NCBI RefSeq assembly: GCF_048537545.1
Contig: NZ_CP183218.1
Reading direction: 5' to 3' (one strand)
Length of the DNA: 64,000 nucleotides
Origin: Chania fonticola_B
GTDB taxonomy: Bacteria > Pseudomonadota > Gammaproteobacteria > Enterobacterales > Enterobacteriaceae
The translations under genes were made by a program, and so were the position numbers. Below, piece by piece: positions 27,186 through 36,448 of the stretch. The number at the start of each line of letters is the position of its first letter. Position 1 is the stretch's first letter. The notes under the pieces were generated by a model, which worked only from the letters and a program-made list of their open reading frames with translations, was not told where the DNA came from and ran no database searches.

Positions 27186-27464
27186 TCAGTCGGACAGCTT
27201 TGCGAAGTACGCCGCGGCTTTTTTTAATATGTCCCGTTCGTCAGTAACTCGTTTCAGCTCTTTTTGGAGTCGGCGGATCTCGGCCTGAGCATCTGACTGT
27301 TCTTTGTTGGTGGAAGAGTCAGGCCCGTACTTCTTTATCCAGGCGTAAAGGCTGTGGGTGGTGATGTCGAGACGTGTTGCAACGCTGGAAACAGAATGGC
27401 CACGATCAACAACCTGTTTGACCGCTTCAATTTTAAACTCTTCAGGATAACGCTTACTGCTCAT
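27186..27464 (-). CDS. IS3-family OrfA (DNA-binding, HTH + leucine-zipper-like)
   Basis: A 92-residue protein MSSKRYPEEFKIEAVKQVV and onward, the Tnp_1 helix-turn-helix, followed by a heptad-type region RRLQKELKRVTDERDILKKA for multimerisation. It binds the IS ends. A run of seven A's plus G on the minus strand (27219-27225) near its end is a typical slippery sequence for -1 frameshifting into orfB to give the OrfAB transposase. Confidence 0.9.
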   Translation of the reverse strand: MSSKRYPEEFKIEAVKQVVDRGHSVSSVATRLDITTHSLYAWIKKYGPDSSTNKEQSDAQAEIRRLQKELKRVTDERDILKKAAAYFAKLSD

Positions 27465-27527
27465 GTGCACCTCTCTTTAGGCCATTTTAAATGACTCTGA
27501 GGTGTCTGTTAAACCCGTGGCGATTCA

Positions 27528-27955
27528 AAACGTGGAAAACCAATGAGGAACAACTTGCTACCTTTTTTGACTATGTTACAGCAGAAGGTGGACAGGATTA
27601 CTGGCTTGCGGTTGTGACTGGACAGGGTACCGCTCAAGGTGAGTGGGGATACCGTTTTGCACCTAAACGGGCTAATTTTGGCGGCACGCAAAATTTTAAC
27701 CGCTGGATGAGAGACCACGGAAGTTCTCTAACGTCTCCATTGGTTGAACTTGGTTTCCGGGATGAGGGAAAGGGCGAGTTTTTCCTGCCAGTAAGATTTG
27801 ATCTGGAGCAATTAGCCGCGTGTTGGCTCGAATATGGTGAATTTCGTGAGGACCATGAACTGTTCAAGCCGTTGATGGCAGCGTTGGAAACTATGAAACA
27901 GTCGATACCATATTTTGATCACCTGCTGGAAAAGGCATCGAAAGCTGTGAAATAA
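27528..27955 (+). pseudogene. 3' part of an unknown gene cut by the IS
   Basis: The frame is open from the IS border to TGA/TAA at 27955 and encodes about 142 residues (starting KTWKTNEEQLATFFDYVTAE). It has no start codon of its own with a ribosome site, so it looks like a C-terminal remnant. I do not recognise the family. It is acidic, with no membrane segment. It is not the missing half of the integrase. Confidence 0.45.
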
Positions 27956-28317
27956 AGCAGTTCAAGGCACCTTACACCAAGTTTGTGCTAACTCGGTGTT
28001 TTCGAAGAATTACAAGAAAAATCTATCTAGTGAGGAGTACTCCAAGGGGATTTGCAGAAAGACCAACAACGGCTACGGCACAGAGCCAAACCCAACCTGA
28101 CGGCAGCTCTGTGCCAGATGCGGACGCTGCTAAGATCGCGTTGCGTTAAAAATTAGGGGGCATGTCAAATCACTTAAGCTCATGCCTGTAAAGCTAATGA
28201 GGATATGGTTGTTCGTATTGAGATCGATCGTGAATCTGAACAGGATAAAATCTTTGGGTTTTCTGTTATACCTTAATCAGTTAGTATTATTTTACTAAAT
28301 CGACGAGATAAAAAGCG
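27956..28317. other. Gap: no supported gene
   Basis: I see no convincing gene in this 362-bp stretch. A plus-strand open run ending in a TAA at about 28149 (C-terminus PDGSSVPDADAAKIALR) may be the tail of a lost gene. The last ~60 bp are AT-rich and presumably hold the abiH promoter. Confidence 0.4.
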
Positions 28318-29202
28318 ATGAGACTTTACATAATAGGAAACGGGTTTGATATCCGTCATGGTCTGCCTACAGGTTACAGACACTTTAAATCATACGTAGA
28401 AGAGCGTGACAAAGAACTTTATGAGGCGATAGAGGAATACTTGCCTGCTGGAGACGAGTGGAATGATTTAGAAAGTGCTTTAGGAGAAATCGATTACGAC
28501 AGTATTCTAGATAAGTGCGAGATGTACTTGGTTTCGTATAGTGCCGAAGATTGGAGTGATGCCTTCCATCACGATTACCAGTATGAAGTGGATAAAATCA
28601 CACGACTGTTGTCTGAACGGTTGAAAGAGCTCTTCACTGACTGGGTGAAAGGAATCGACATTACTATTGCACATACACCAACTCAATACATACCTCCCAT
28701 CCCAATGGAAAGTCTCTATTTTTCATTTAATTATACTAACACCTTACAACTGGTCTACTCTATTCCTGAGTCGCAAATCACACACATCCACGGTAATTGT
28801 GGTTACGATGAAGACATCAAATTAGGTCATGGCTTTAAAGTAGATGAGTCATTAAATCCCTATGCAGGGCCAGATCAGGATACAAGAATTGCAGAAGCAT
28901 ACGACAACATAAACGAATATTTTGGCACAACATTCAAGCCTGTTGAGGATATTATCAAAGAGGAAAACGAATATTTTTCTTCACTTAAAAATGTCAATGA
29001 GGTATTTGTTTTAGGCCATTCGCTTGCTGAGGTTGACGGCGAGTATTTCGCCAAAATCAACAAAAGCATTCAGGAAAATGCTCGGTGGGTAATTGCCCTA
29101 TATAAAGATGAAATAAAGTCAGGTAGCCTAAATGACTACGGTATTAGCGCCACTAACATTTCCTTTGTGCAGTATGAAGATGAAACTTTAAAAAGAAAAT
29201 GA
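28318..29202 (+). CDS. AbiH-family phage-resistance protein
   Basis: A 294-residue cytoplasmic protein of the bacteriophage abortive-infection AbiH family. The family signatures are all visible: IIGNGFDIRHGLPTGYRHF at the N-terminus, FNYTNTL in the middle, ITHIHGN, and VLGHSLAEVDGEYF near the C-terminus. The biochemical activity of AbiH is not established. It is AT-rich relative to the housekeeping genes and lies in the selC accessory region beside a dead integrase and an IS, so horizontal acquisition is likely. It is monocistronic as far as can be seen. Confidence 0.82.
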   Translation: MRLYIIGNGFDIRHGLPTGYRHFKSYVEERDKELYEAIEEYLPAGDEWNDLESALGEIDYDSILDKCEMYLVSYSAEDWSDAFHHDYQYEVDKITRLLSERLKELFTDWVKGIDITIAHTPTQYIPPIPMESLYFSFNYTNTLQLVYSIPESQITHIHGNCGYDEDIKLGHGFKVDESLNPYAGPDQDTRIAEAYDNINEYFGTTFKPVEDIIKEENEYFSSLKNVNEVFVLGHSLAEVDGEYFAKINKSIQENARWVIALYKDEIKSGSLNDYGISATNISFVQYEDETLKRK

Positions 29203-29957
29203 AATAGCTAAAACACCCACAAAACTACGTGTAGCGCGGGAGTACACCCTATTGTGATAACTGAGCCTGTTCAACAACAGGCTTGCCGTACAAATTTTTC
29301 GATATGCAAACTGACCCCGTAAATTATGATTGTCGGCTTCTCGCTCTTTAGGGACAACTATACTCAGAACTCCGATATTGCAGGAGATTTGAGTATAAAC
29401 ACATCATCCTGGAACAAAGATCCTCTCATCGGCCAAAAAATAAAACTAATAGTGTCGCCATATCCAATACAACACTTATAATCGTTATATATAGAGATGG
29501 GTAACATGGTGAAATACACGCAGGTAATTTATCTTTAGCAATTATTACCTTGCCCCGCGAAAGCCTCAGTTTACTCGAAGTAAGGTATGTTTTAATTGCT
29601 TTTTTCAATTTTCTTCTGTCTCAAAGTAAATAGAAAAATTTTCCGTACCGTATATAGTTAGTTTTTGAGAGTTTGAATATCGGTAAAATTGATGGCATTT
29701 TAAACTCCTTAAAAATTCAAATGATTGATTTTTAATGTGGAAAAAATTAAATTGGCAGAGCCGGTAACAAAAAATTAACAAAGATCAAATTTACCAGGGG
29801 TTTAGGATTTCTCATTTCTACGCTATGCAAGCAAATACTTTTCATCAACGCATACCTCATGGAGAAAACATGAGAAGGTTAACTGAAAAAAGCTTGTTAT
29901 TCATACATTAATATGTGATTATATTGTGAAATAAAATTGCTAAAATTTCATATAAGC
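29203..29957. other. Gap: AT-rich DNA, no firm gene
   Basis: This 755-bp AT-rich stretch has only short frames. One on the minus strand (29426-29608) would make a 60-residue basic protein with a C-terminal hydrophobic stretch (LYITIISVVLDMATLLVLFF). It has no clear ribosome site, and I do not call it. Confidence 0.4.
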
Positions 29958-30630
29958 ATGAAACGTGAAAATTTCAATACCGCAATAGCTTTTTCAGGGT
30001 TAGTTCTTGCTGCGTTTAGTACATATATACAACTCAAGCCTGAGAGGGACAAACTTGACCTAGTTGTTACAACAAGCTTCAACACTAATTCCAGTTTTAA
30101 ATTAATCGAAGATGGTTACCTTCCTAAAGAAATGTTTGGGGATAATAAAAAATTAGCGGGTCCTGCTTCGATTACACTTGAATTATCTAATAATATGAGC
30201 AGGCCTGTTACAACCAAAAGAATAAAAGTCGAACTTACGAATGTCGAAAAAACCATTATTATTTATTCTCATATGTTTAACCCGTTAGATAAAAAACAAT
30301 GGAAGCACTATTTTCCCCTAAGACTATCGAAGAACACTCGGTTAATAAAATTGAATTATTTTAAATATCCCCATTTATTATGATGAAAAAGTTTCTTCGT
30401 GCTTCGGTAGGCTTCATCTATCTGAAAGTAAAGATGAAAAAATTAATAATGTTGAGTATTGCTACTTTTCAAATGGGATAGATTTTCTTGGCAATAAGAT
30501 CCAGTTTAGAGAATACGAAGGCGGTGCGGCTATGCTGAGTAAAACGCTAGGAGGAAATCGCTTGACTTATAGATTGACAGTTATAACAGGTGATAATTCT
30601 GAGATAGTAAAGATGGCTATATTTGACTGA
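29958..30630 (+). pseudogene. Unknown membrane-anchored protein gene, apparently frameshifted
   Basis: The first frame (ATG 29958) encodes about 141 residues with an N-terminal membrane segment (FNTAIAFSGLVLAAFSTYIQL) and a beta-rich extracytoplasmic region, and stops at 30383. A second frame, shifted by one register, is open from about 30376 (YYDEKVSSCFGRLHLSESKD) to TGA at 30630 and continues the same style of sequence. Together they would make about 225 residues, so a frameshift near 30350-30380 is likely. The family is not recognised. A sequencing error is an alternative. Confidence 0.45.
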
Positions 30631-30939
30631 TGTAATTATTTTGATTTTATATAAGTAAGGAATAACGTTTTTAACGTAAACCAGCACCTTCAATTAATTT
30701 TTATGGCCGCCAAATATTTATTCATCTTTTCCAGTTCCATCATAATCTTAAACTCCCTTCACCTTAAGGTCGTTTGGTTTGCTCTCTATTGAGAGACTTA
30801 CAATGATGATAGGTCCGCTCCTCACTCAAGGTCGACTGTCAGATAATATAGCGTTCTATCCGCGGAAACTGTCAGTTCAGGTTTGAGCTAATACATATCA
30901 TCCTATTTTTACACTTGTATAGAGATATGCTTTCAAATC
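30631..30939. other. Gap: no gene seen
   Basis: About 310 bp of AT-rich sequence between the frameshifted gene and the rhs immunity gene. No frame longer than a few tens of codons with a ribosome site was seen. Confidence 0.4.
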
Positions 30940-30963
30940 CCCCCTATCCTCATTGATAGGGGG
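30940..30963 (-). terminator. Hairpin downstream of the rhs immunity gene
   Basis: CCCCCTATC and GATAGGGGG form a perfect 9-bp stem around a 6-base loop, 7 bp past the immunity gene stop. It probably ends the long minus-strand T6SS transcript. The T-run on the minus strand is weak. Confidence 0.6.
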
Positions 30964-30969
30964 AGTAAC

Positions 30970-31350
30970 TTAGAAATCAATAAATGGGAAGGTCTCTCTA
31001 AATCGTTCTTCTATTTCCGGGTGTTGCTCCAGGTTTTCCACGGCTTCTTGCAATGTAACTGGGGCATCATATAGTTCGCGGCCACGTTTTACACTTATCC
31101 CATATAAGGCATTGCCTTGCTTTTTAGTGTGCTTCCATCCTGGAGAGAACCCCAGGATTGAATATAAAGTGCCTAGGCTATCATTGAAATCCATGAGGTC
31201 AATGATATATGAAGGTATTGTATCAATATCATTGTTCGATACTATATGAATTGCCCATTCTTTCAGTTCCGCTTTGTCTATCACTCCTGAGTAGAGACAG
31301 TCAAAAACAAATCCTATTATATCCCCATCATTCTTGGTTAACCCTTTCAT
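30970..31350 (-). CDS. Putative immunity protein for the Rhs toxin
   Basis: A 126-residue acidic cytoplasmic protein starting on the base after the rhs stop codon. GGGGAAATAG at the rhs end serves as ribosome site. No family is recognised with certainty. Assignment as immunity protein rests on its position immediately after a polymorphic toxin tip, its small size, its acidic character and its AT-rich composition shared with the toxin tip. It should bind and neutralise the nuclease tip inside the producing cell. Confidence 0.7.
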   Translation of the reverse strand: MKGLTKNDGDIIGFVFDCLYSGVIDKAELKEWAIHIVSNNDIDTIPSYIIDLMDFNDSLGTLYSILGFSPGWKHTKKQGNALYGISVKRGRELYDAPVTLQEAVENLEQHPEIEERFRETFPFIDF

Positions 31351-34300
31351 CTATTTCCCCTTCGACATTGATTCGCCACCAATATGGCCAGTTTTGCTAT
31401 GTTCAAATGCAGGAACTAATTGCATTCTGCCCCATTCTTGATGATGATGCCATACATAGTTTGGTATCTTATAAGATCCTGAATTTATTCTTTTTAACTC
31501 ATCACTACTGAATTTGGATGAGTCAACTTCCCCTCTTGATATCGCCTCTTTTAAATCTCTGCTTGCCATACGCATTTGCCCTTTATAACTAGCACCATTA
31601 AAATCAACGCTAGGTAGTCGAGTGTCATAAGCAGAAACATTATCGAATATAGGATATCCTCGGTTATCGAAAACTACATCTGTAACACTATGTTTGCTTC
31701 CTTTTAATCTTACATTTTTATCATTCAACCTAGGCACTGTTGTTGATGATACATTCCCTTTCCCATGCATTTCCTCCAACTGCTGGCGTGCAACATGAGG
31801 ATCATAAGGCCCTTGAGGCGAATTACTCCCCAAACCAGCAATCAATCCCAACGGATCTATCCAGCTAATCGGGTTTTCACAATATTGGTACTGGTTTAGT
31901 CCACCGGATAATTTGATCGGATCTGCCGTCAGATACCGCCCAATCCCCGGATCATAATACCGGTTCAGGTTGTAATACAGCCCGCTTTCCACATCTTCGT
32001 ACTGCCCCTGAAAACGCAGTGGGTTGTTCACCTTCGGTTGCGGGTGTTCATCCCGTGCATCTGGCGGCGTCCATTCCTCCGTCAGTTGCCCATAGGCGCT
32101 GTACTGCCCCCGCCATACGGTATTGCCCTGGCTGTCCGTCAGGCTATGCGGTGTGCCAAGGTGGTCATTCTGGTACCAATAGGTCCTGACCTTCGGGCTA
32201 TTCACCCGTGCAGAGCCTACTATCGTCGCCATTGGCCGGTGGCTGCCCGGTTCATACAAGAACGTCTGCCAGTGCTGTTGATTGTCCGTTTCCGCAATCA
32301 GCTTATTGCCCTGCCACAGGTATTCCGTGGTCTGGCCCTCTACGGTTTTACTGGTCCGGCGGTTAAACGCATCATAGGTGTAGGTGGTTACTTGCCCGTG
32401 CGGATCGGTCCGCTTTATCAGCCGGTGCCGACAGTCATAGGCAAAGGTGGTCACCAATTTGTGGGCCTTGCCGCGCCGCTCTACCGCCAGGTTACCAAAG
32501 CGATCGTACTCGAAGTGCCTGTCACCAAAAAACGCCAGCCGGTTGCCAGGGGCGCTGTCCCGCTCGCCATGTTCACTGACCCGGTTACCGGCCCCGTCGT
32601 ACAGGAAGTTTTCCCCTGCCACGCTGTGCCGATCTATCGCCGTGTGGCTGCTAGGGAATTGGGCGCTCAGCAACTGCCCCCGCGCATCATAGCCGTATTC
32701 CCGTGGGGCATTGCCCGTAATGCTCGCTAGTTCACCCTGCGCCTGGTAACGGTAATGCTGCTCCCACAGTGGCTGTAGCCCCATCTCGCCGGGCCCCTGC
32801 AAGCGGTGTTCCACCATACGCCCCAGACTATCGTACTGGTAGCGGTTGACCAGCCCGTTGCCCTGCCGCCGCTCCTGCTCGCGCCCGGCGTTGTCGTGGT
32901 TGAACGCCAGCAGCGGCTGTTCGTTTAGCGTGATCCCCTGTACCCGGCCATGCTGATAGTGGTAGCCCAGTTGTTGACCGTCCGGCAGTCGGCTGCCTTT
33001 CAGCAACCCGCTATGTGGATCGTACTGATAACGTTGCGTTGCCCACCCTTGGTGCTCTGCTACCAAGCGATTGGCGATGTCGTATTCCCAGGCCAGCGGC
33101 ATCTGCCCGTCATTGACGGCAATTAACCGCCCCAGGGCATCATAGTCGTACTGCTCTACCTGCCCATCCGGCAGGGTCTTACGCAGCAGTTTTCCCTGCC
33201 AGTCTCGCTGGTAGGTTGTGACCAGCGGCTCCGCATCTGGCTGATTACCGTATTCTCGCTTTTCAATCAGCCTGTCGTTCAGATCGTACGCATACGCGGT
33301 TTTAACCCCGTCAAACCCGATCTCTTCACTCAGCAGCCCCGTCGCCGTGTAAGCCAGGCGGTAACTTTCCCCTTTCGGGTTGAGGATCTCACTGACCTGC
33401 AGGTGCGTGTTGTCGTAACGATACTCCAGCGTACTGCCATCTGGCAGGATCTTGCGCGTCAGCAGATGCAGGGGGGCTGCGTACTCGTAGCGGGTAACCA
33501 AACCGGCCGGATCGCGCGATTCGGTCACCTTGCCATAGGCATTGTAACGGTATCGCTGGGTGCGGCCGTCCGGCGTGGTCTGCTCCAGCAACCGTTCCAA
33601 CGCATCCCAGACAAAATGGGTGGTATTACCTGCTTCATCGGTGACGGCGATCGGCTGGGTGCCAAGGGGGGTATAACGGTAACGGCGCACGCTACCGCCA
33701 CTGGTGGTACTCTCCAGTAAACGCCCTACGTTATCCCAACGATACGTTTGTGTCACCCCGTCAGGATGGGTAACGGCGCGCATCTGCCCGTTCGGGAAAT
33801 AGTCGTACTCAGTCACCTGTTCCCCGGGTGAGCGCGCCGCGTAGATATCCCCATGTTCATTAATGCTATTGAGCCACACTTGCTCCAGGCGGCCACTACC
33901 CTTGGCCACCCGCTTGAGCTGACCGTCCAGATAGGTGTAGCGCGTCATGCTGCCATCCGGGCTCAGTTCGAGCACCAGGTTACCCGCGTCGTCATAAAAA
34001 TAACGGGTCTGCTGGCCCAATGCATCGGTGGTGCTGACGCGTAACCCCTCTTCGTTGTACGTATGGCGGGTTTCCGCACCGTTCGCTGCCCGCCGGAAAA
34101 TCAGCCGGGCCTGGCCGTCGTATTGATAGATCTCCTGGCTGCCGTCGCAGCGCCTTAGCGTCACCTGCCGCTGGTTATCGTCCCACAGGTAACGGGTATC
34201 TAACTGGGCGAAATTGCCATACTGACGGATACAGCGTGATGCTGGCCCCACGCCTTCCCAGGCCCAGTTAAAACAGGCGCCGCCCGCCAACTGGCGCTGT

Positions 34301-35301
34301 GTGATGACATGGGCCTCGTTGTACTGGTAGTGCTCTTGCTCCCCACAGGCGTTCAGGGCGCTGGCCAGTTGCCCGGCCGCGTTGTAGGTGTAATGTGCTA
34401 GCACTTGCTGCGTCACCCAGACCGCATCACGATAGGCCTCTTCACGGATCAGTGCCTGCAAATGGACCTGCGCGATGTGCGCCGAGTCATCATCCGTGTA
34501 CTGGAACAACAACCGGCCCTGCGCATGCTGTAGGTGGATCAGGCGCTGCTGGCGATCGTATTCCAGTTGCAGACGGTTGTGATATTTGTCGCTGAGGGCG
34601 GTCAACCGCCCCCATTCTCCCTCACGCACAAAGGTATACACCCCTGCGCCACCGCCAAAGGTGAGGCTGTATTCGTTCTCGTGGCTACCGAGGGCCAGCA
34701 CCGCGCCCCCGAGCACATTGGTCAGGATTGGGTGTTCGGCATTCGGATAGGGGAAGGGGGTCCGCTGGTTTTCATCGTTATGCCAGACAATGGTGTCGTC
34801 GGTAAAATGCAGGCGGTGGGAAAGGCTATGGCTCCAGCCGTACCCCAAACCCAGATCCAACTCACAGGCGCTGGTGCGGTAAAAACGCTGCCAGGTGAAG
34901 GGCAGCAGCCCCGGCAGGCTGCCTTCGCTGATCGTCAACAGTTCTTCGCCGGTGCACAACGAAACCGGATCGCCGTCCTTATCAGTGTGCTCGCTTCTTG
35001 GCGTCGCCTTGCCCTGCGGATTTTGACCGCTGCTGTTGGCTTGGGTGACCGGCGATTCAAACCTGGTTTCATGCAGGTTATTGGACCCAGTGGGTAGACT
35101 GCTCTGATTTTCCAGGCTCTTGCCCAAGCCAGCGGAGTCGATATTCGCGGTTTTTTTGATATTTAACGGAACAGCCCCTGCCCGAATAGGGTTCTTGGCC
35201 AAATAATGGGGGACGTGTTCATTGATCAGGGAAATGATTTCTTTTATCCCCCCCATGATCGCTTTCCCTGCACCGGCATTGGCACGAAATAACGGTTTCA
35301 T
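31351..35301 (-). CDS. Rhs/YD-repeat polymorphic toxin with C-terminal WHH (HNH-type) nuclease
   Basis: A 1316-residue T6SS cargo effector. After ~100 residues of linker comes the DUF6531-type segment (PVSLCTGEELLTISEGSLPG). Dozens of YD repeats (for example YDALGRLIAV, YRYNAYGKVTES) build the Rhs cocoon. The core ends at PISWIDPLGL (residue ~1153), where Rhs proteins are cleaved. The remaining 163 residues are a different, AT-richer domain ending YVWHHHQEWGRMQLVPAFEH plus HIGG, matching HNH/ENDO VII toxins with the WHH motif, so DNase activity is expected. It has no N-terminal PAAR domain; a separate PAAR gene sits at 45305. AAGGAG precedes the ATG. Confidence 0.92.
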   Translation of the reverse strand: MKPLFRANAGAGKAIMGGIKEIISLINEHVPHYLAKNPIRAGAVPLNIKKTANIDSAGLGKSLENQSSLPTGSNNLHETRFESPVTQANSSGQNPQGKATPRSEHTDKDGDPVSLCTGEELLTISEGSLPGLLPFTWQRFYRTSACELDLGLGYGWSHSLSHRLHFTDDTIVWHNDENQRTPFPYPNAEHPILTNVLGGAVLALGSHENEYSLTFGGGAGVYTFVREGEWGRLTALSDKYHNRLQLEYDRQQRLIHLQHAQGRLLFQYTDDDSAHIAQVHLQALIREEAYRDAVWVTQQVLAHYTYNAAGQLASALNACGEQEHYQYNEAHVITQRQLAGGACFNWAWEGVGPASRCIRQYGNFAQLDTRYLWDDNQRQVTLRRCDGSQEIYQYDGQARLIFRRAANGAETRHTYNEEGLRVSTTDALGQQTRYFYDDAGNLVLELSPDGSMTRYTYLDGQLKRVAKGSGRLEQVWLNSINEHGDIYAARSPGEQVTEYDYFPNGQMRAVTHPDGVTQTYRWDNVGRLLESTTSGGSVRRYRYTPLGTQPIAVTDEAGNTTHFVWDALERLLEQTTPDGRTQRYRYNAYGKVTESRDPAGLVTRYEYAAPLHLLTRKILPDGSTLEYRYDNTHLQVSEILNPKGESYRLAYTATGLLSEEIGFDGVKTAYAYDLNDRLIEKREYGNQPDAEPLVTTYQRDWQGKLLRKTLPDGQVEQYDYDALGRLIAVNDGQMPLAWEYDIANRLVAEHQGWATQRYQYDPHSGLLKGSRLPDGQQLGYHYQHGRVQGITLNEQPLLAFNHDNAGREQERRQGNGLVNRYQYDSLGRMVEHRLQGPGEMGLQPLWEQHYRYQAQGELASITGNAPREYGYDARGQLLSAQFPSSHTAIDRHSVAGENFLYDGAGNRVSEHGERDSAPGNRLAFFGDRHFEYDRFGNLAVERRGKAHKLVTTFAYDCRHRLIKRTDPHGQVTTYTYDAFNRRTSKTVEGQTTEYLWQGNKLIAETDNQQHWQTFLYEPGSHRPMATIVGSARVNSPKVRTYWYQNDHLGTPHSLTDSQGNTVWRGQYSAYGQLTEEWTPPDARDEHPQPKVNNPLRFQGQYEDVESGLYYNLNRYYDPGIGRYLTADPIKLSGGLNQYQYCENPISWIDPLGLIAGLGSNSPQGPYDPHVARQQLEEMHGKGNVSSTTVPRLNDKNVRLKGSKHSVTDVVFDNRGYPIFDNVSAYDTRLPSVDFNGASYKGQMRMASRDLKEAISRGEVDSSKFSSDELKRINSGSYKIPNYVWHHHQEWGRMQLVPAFEHSKTGHIGGESMSKGK

Positions 35302-35314
35302 TGACTCTCCTTGA

Positions 35315-36448
35315 TTATCGGGCCGGGCTAATACCAGCTAAGTTATCCAGCCCATCCAGGGCTAATTTGGCTACGGCACCGGGTAGCACGATGTAAAGCA
35401 ACAGCATCATGACCAATTCGCCTGCCGCTCCCCCGGCAAAATCGGCGATCTGTTGCGGTGTCAGCAGGCAAAAGTAGCTGTACAGGGCGTGGGCACAGAT
35501 AAACATCAGCATCTCATCGGAGAGGATCACCAACGTATCGGCAATCTCTTTTTTGCCGGTGTCATACAGCTCTTTCATTTTATCCACCCCCTTTTTGCCG
35601 ATATAAGCCAGCATGGCGTCCAGGTTCTCGCTGGTGACCCATTGCACGATCTTTTTGGCTGTCTCGTACAGTTCGAGGATTTTGTCGCGTAACCCGGCAA
35701 AAAACGCTTTGAACGCCTGGGTAAAGTCCACCTGAGCGCCTCTGTCTGTAAAATCCTTCCAGGCTGCCTGCTGGTGTGTTTTCCACTGGGTTTCCAGCAG
35801 GTTGGTACACTTGACGATCAGCTCGCTGTAGGATTCATCCAGCCGCTGGAGGTTACTTTCACTGCTGGCCTGGGCGTTGACGACAACGTGATAGGTATAC
35901 GCATCGTCGCACTCGGGCAGATTAATGGTGGCCATCCCGTTGTCATCGAAAGCCAGGCCATCTAGCACGGTGATGTCCTCAAAGTCCGAGGACGCCATGT
36001 TGTTGTAATAAGGCCCGTACGCCTGGTTGACACTCATGTAGGCTATCTGCCGAAATTGCTCCGGGGTCTTTTTCTTACGTTTGATGATCTTGAAGGGCGA
36101 ACCCGCGATTGGGATATACCCCTTGGCTTCAAAGGCGTGCGTCAGGGTAATGGGTTGATTAAGGGTGCACTGCATGACGCCGTTAAGCGTGCCCTTGTCT
36201 ATCCGCTTGGTGGCAATGACAAAGTCCCCGACCTTCACCTCTTGATCCATCAACAGCAAGCTGCCCAATAGCGGAAACTCTGTCGTATCGTGGTAACGCG
36301 TCAGGCAGGATTTAAAATTGTTCAGCGTCTTCTGGAAAAGCCTCTCAGGGTCGATGGGGGCAGAAGGGATCGTCACCCGTTTGTTGTAATTCCCGTATGC
36401 GCTGCTGGTATACGTCGTCGAGTTGTTGCCATACCCATAATAACTCAT
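35315..36448 (-). CDS. Unknown protein between T6SS adaptor and Rhs toxin
   Basis: A 377-residue protein I cannot assign to a family. The N-terminal ~20 residues are rich in Tyr, Gly, Asn and Ser. The middle contains basic FKIIKRKKKTPEQFR. Residues ~230-310 look helical and amphipathic. The C-terminal ~70 residues carry two hydrophobic segments (MLMFICAHALYSYFCLL and LVMMLLLYIVLPGAVAKLAL). The ATG overlaps the adaptor stop as TGATG, so translation is coupled, and rhs starts 13 bp further on. It could be a membrane-active effector or a loading factor for the PAAR-less Rhs. Neither is shown by sequence. Confidence 0.75.
   Translation of the reverse strand: MSYYGYGNNSTTYTSSAYGNYNKRVTIPSAPIDPERLFQKTLNNFKSCLTRYHDTTEFPLLGSLLLMDQEVKVGDFVIATKRIDKGTLNGVMQCTLNQPITLTHAFEAKGYIPIAGSPFKIIKRKKKTPEQFRQIAYMSVNQAYGPYYNNMASSDFEDITVLDGLAFDDNGMATINLPECDDAYTYHVVVNAQASSESNLQRLDESYSELIVKCTNLLETQWKTHQQAAWKDFTDRGAQVDFTQAFKAFFAGLRDKILELYETAKKIVQWVTSENLDAMLAYIGKKGVDKMKELYDTGKKEIADTLVILSDEMLMFICAHALYSYFCLLTPQQIADFAGGAAGELVMMLLLYIVLPGAVAKLALDGLDNLAGISPAR

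Larger units (their letters stand above)
26299..27527 (-). mobile_element. IS3-family insertion sequence, 1229 bp
   Basis: The ends are inverted repeats: TGAATCGCCACGG at 26299 and its complement ending at 27527, continuing imperfectly through AGACACnTCnGAG on both sides. It encodes orfA and orfB on the minus strand with a frameshift window. No 3-bp target duplication is visible (CGA on the left, AAA on the right) and the flanks are unrelated genes, so DNA beside it was probably deleted or rearranged after insertion. Confidence 0.92.

Noticed and set aside
26296..27530. 3-bp target-site duplication of the IS
   Set aside because: Left CGA and right AAA do not match, even allowing one-base shifts in the IS ends.
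29426..29608. 60-residue minus-strand frame with a hydrophobic C-terminus in the AT-rich gap
   Set aside because: Weak start region and no neighbour context. AT-rich DNA yields such hydrophobic frames by chance.
25944..31000. Direct repeat of the selC 3' end marking the right border of an island
   Set aside because: I looked for the terminal TGATCTTCCGCCA further along and found no copy within the window. The border may lie outside or be deleted.
32038..32730. 230-residue plus-strand frame antisense to rhs
   Set aside because: It lies entirely within the highly repetitive GC-rich rhs core, has no ribosome site and looks like a mirror of YD-repeat codon bias.
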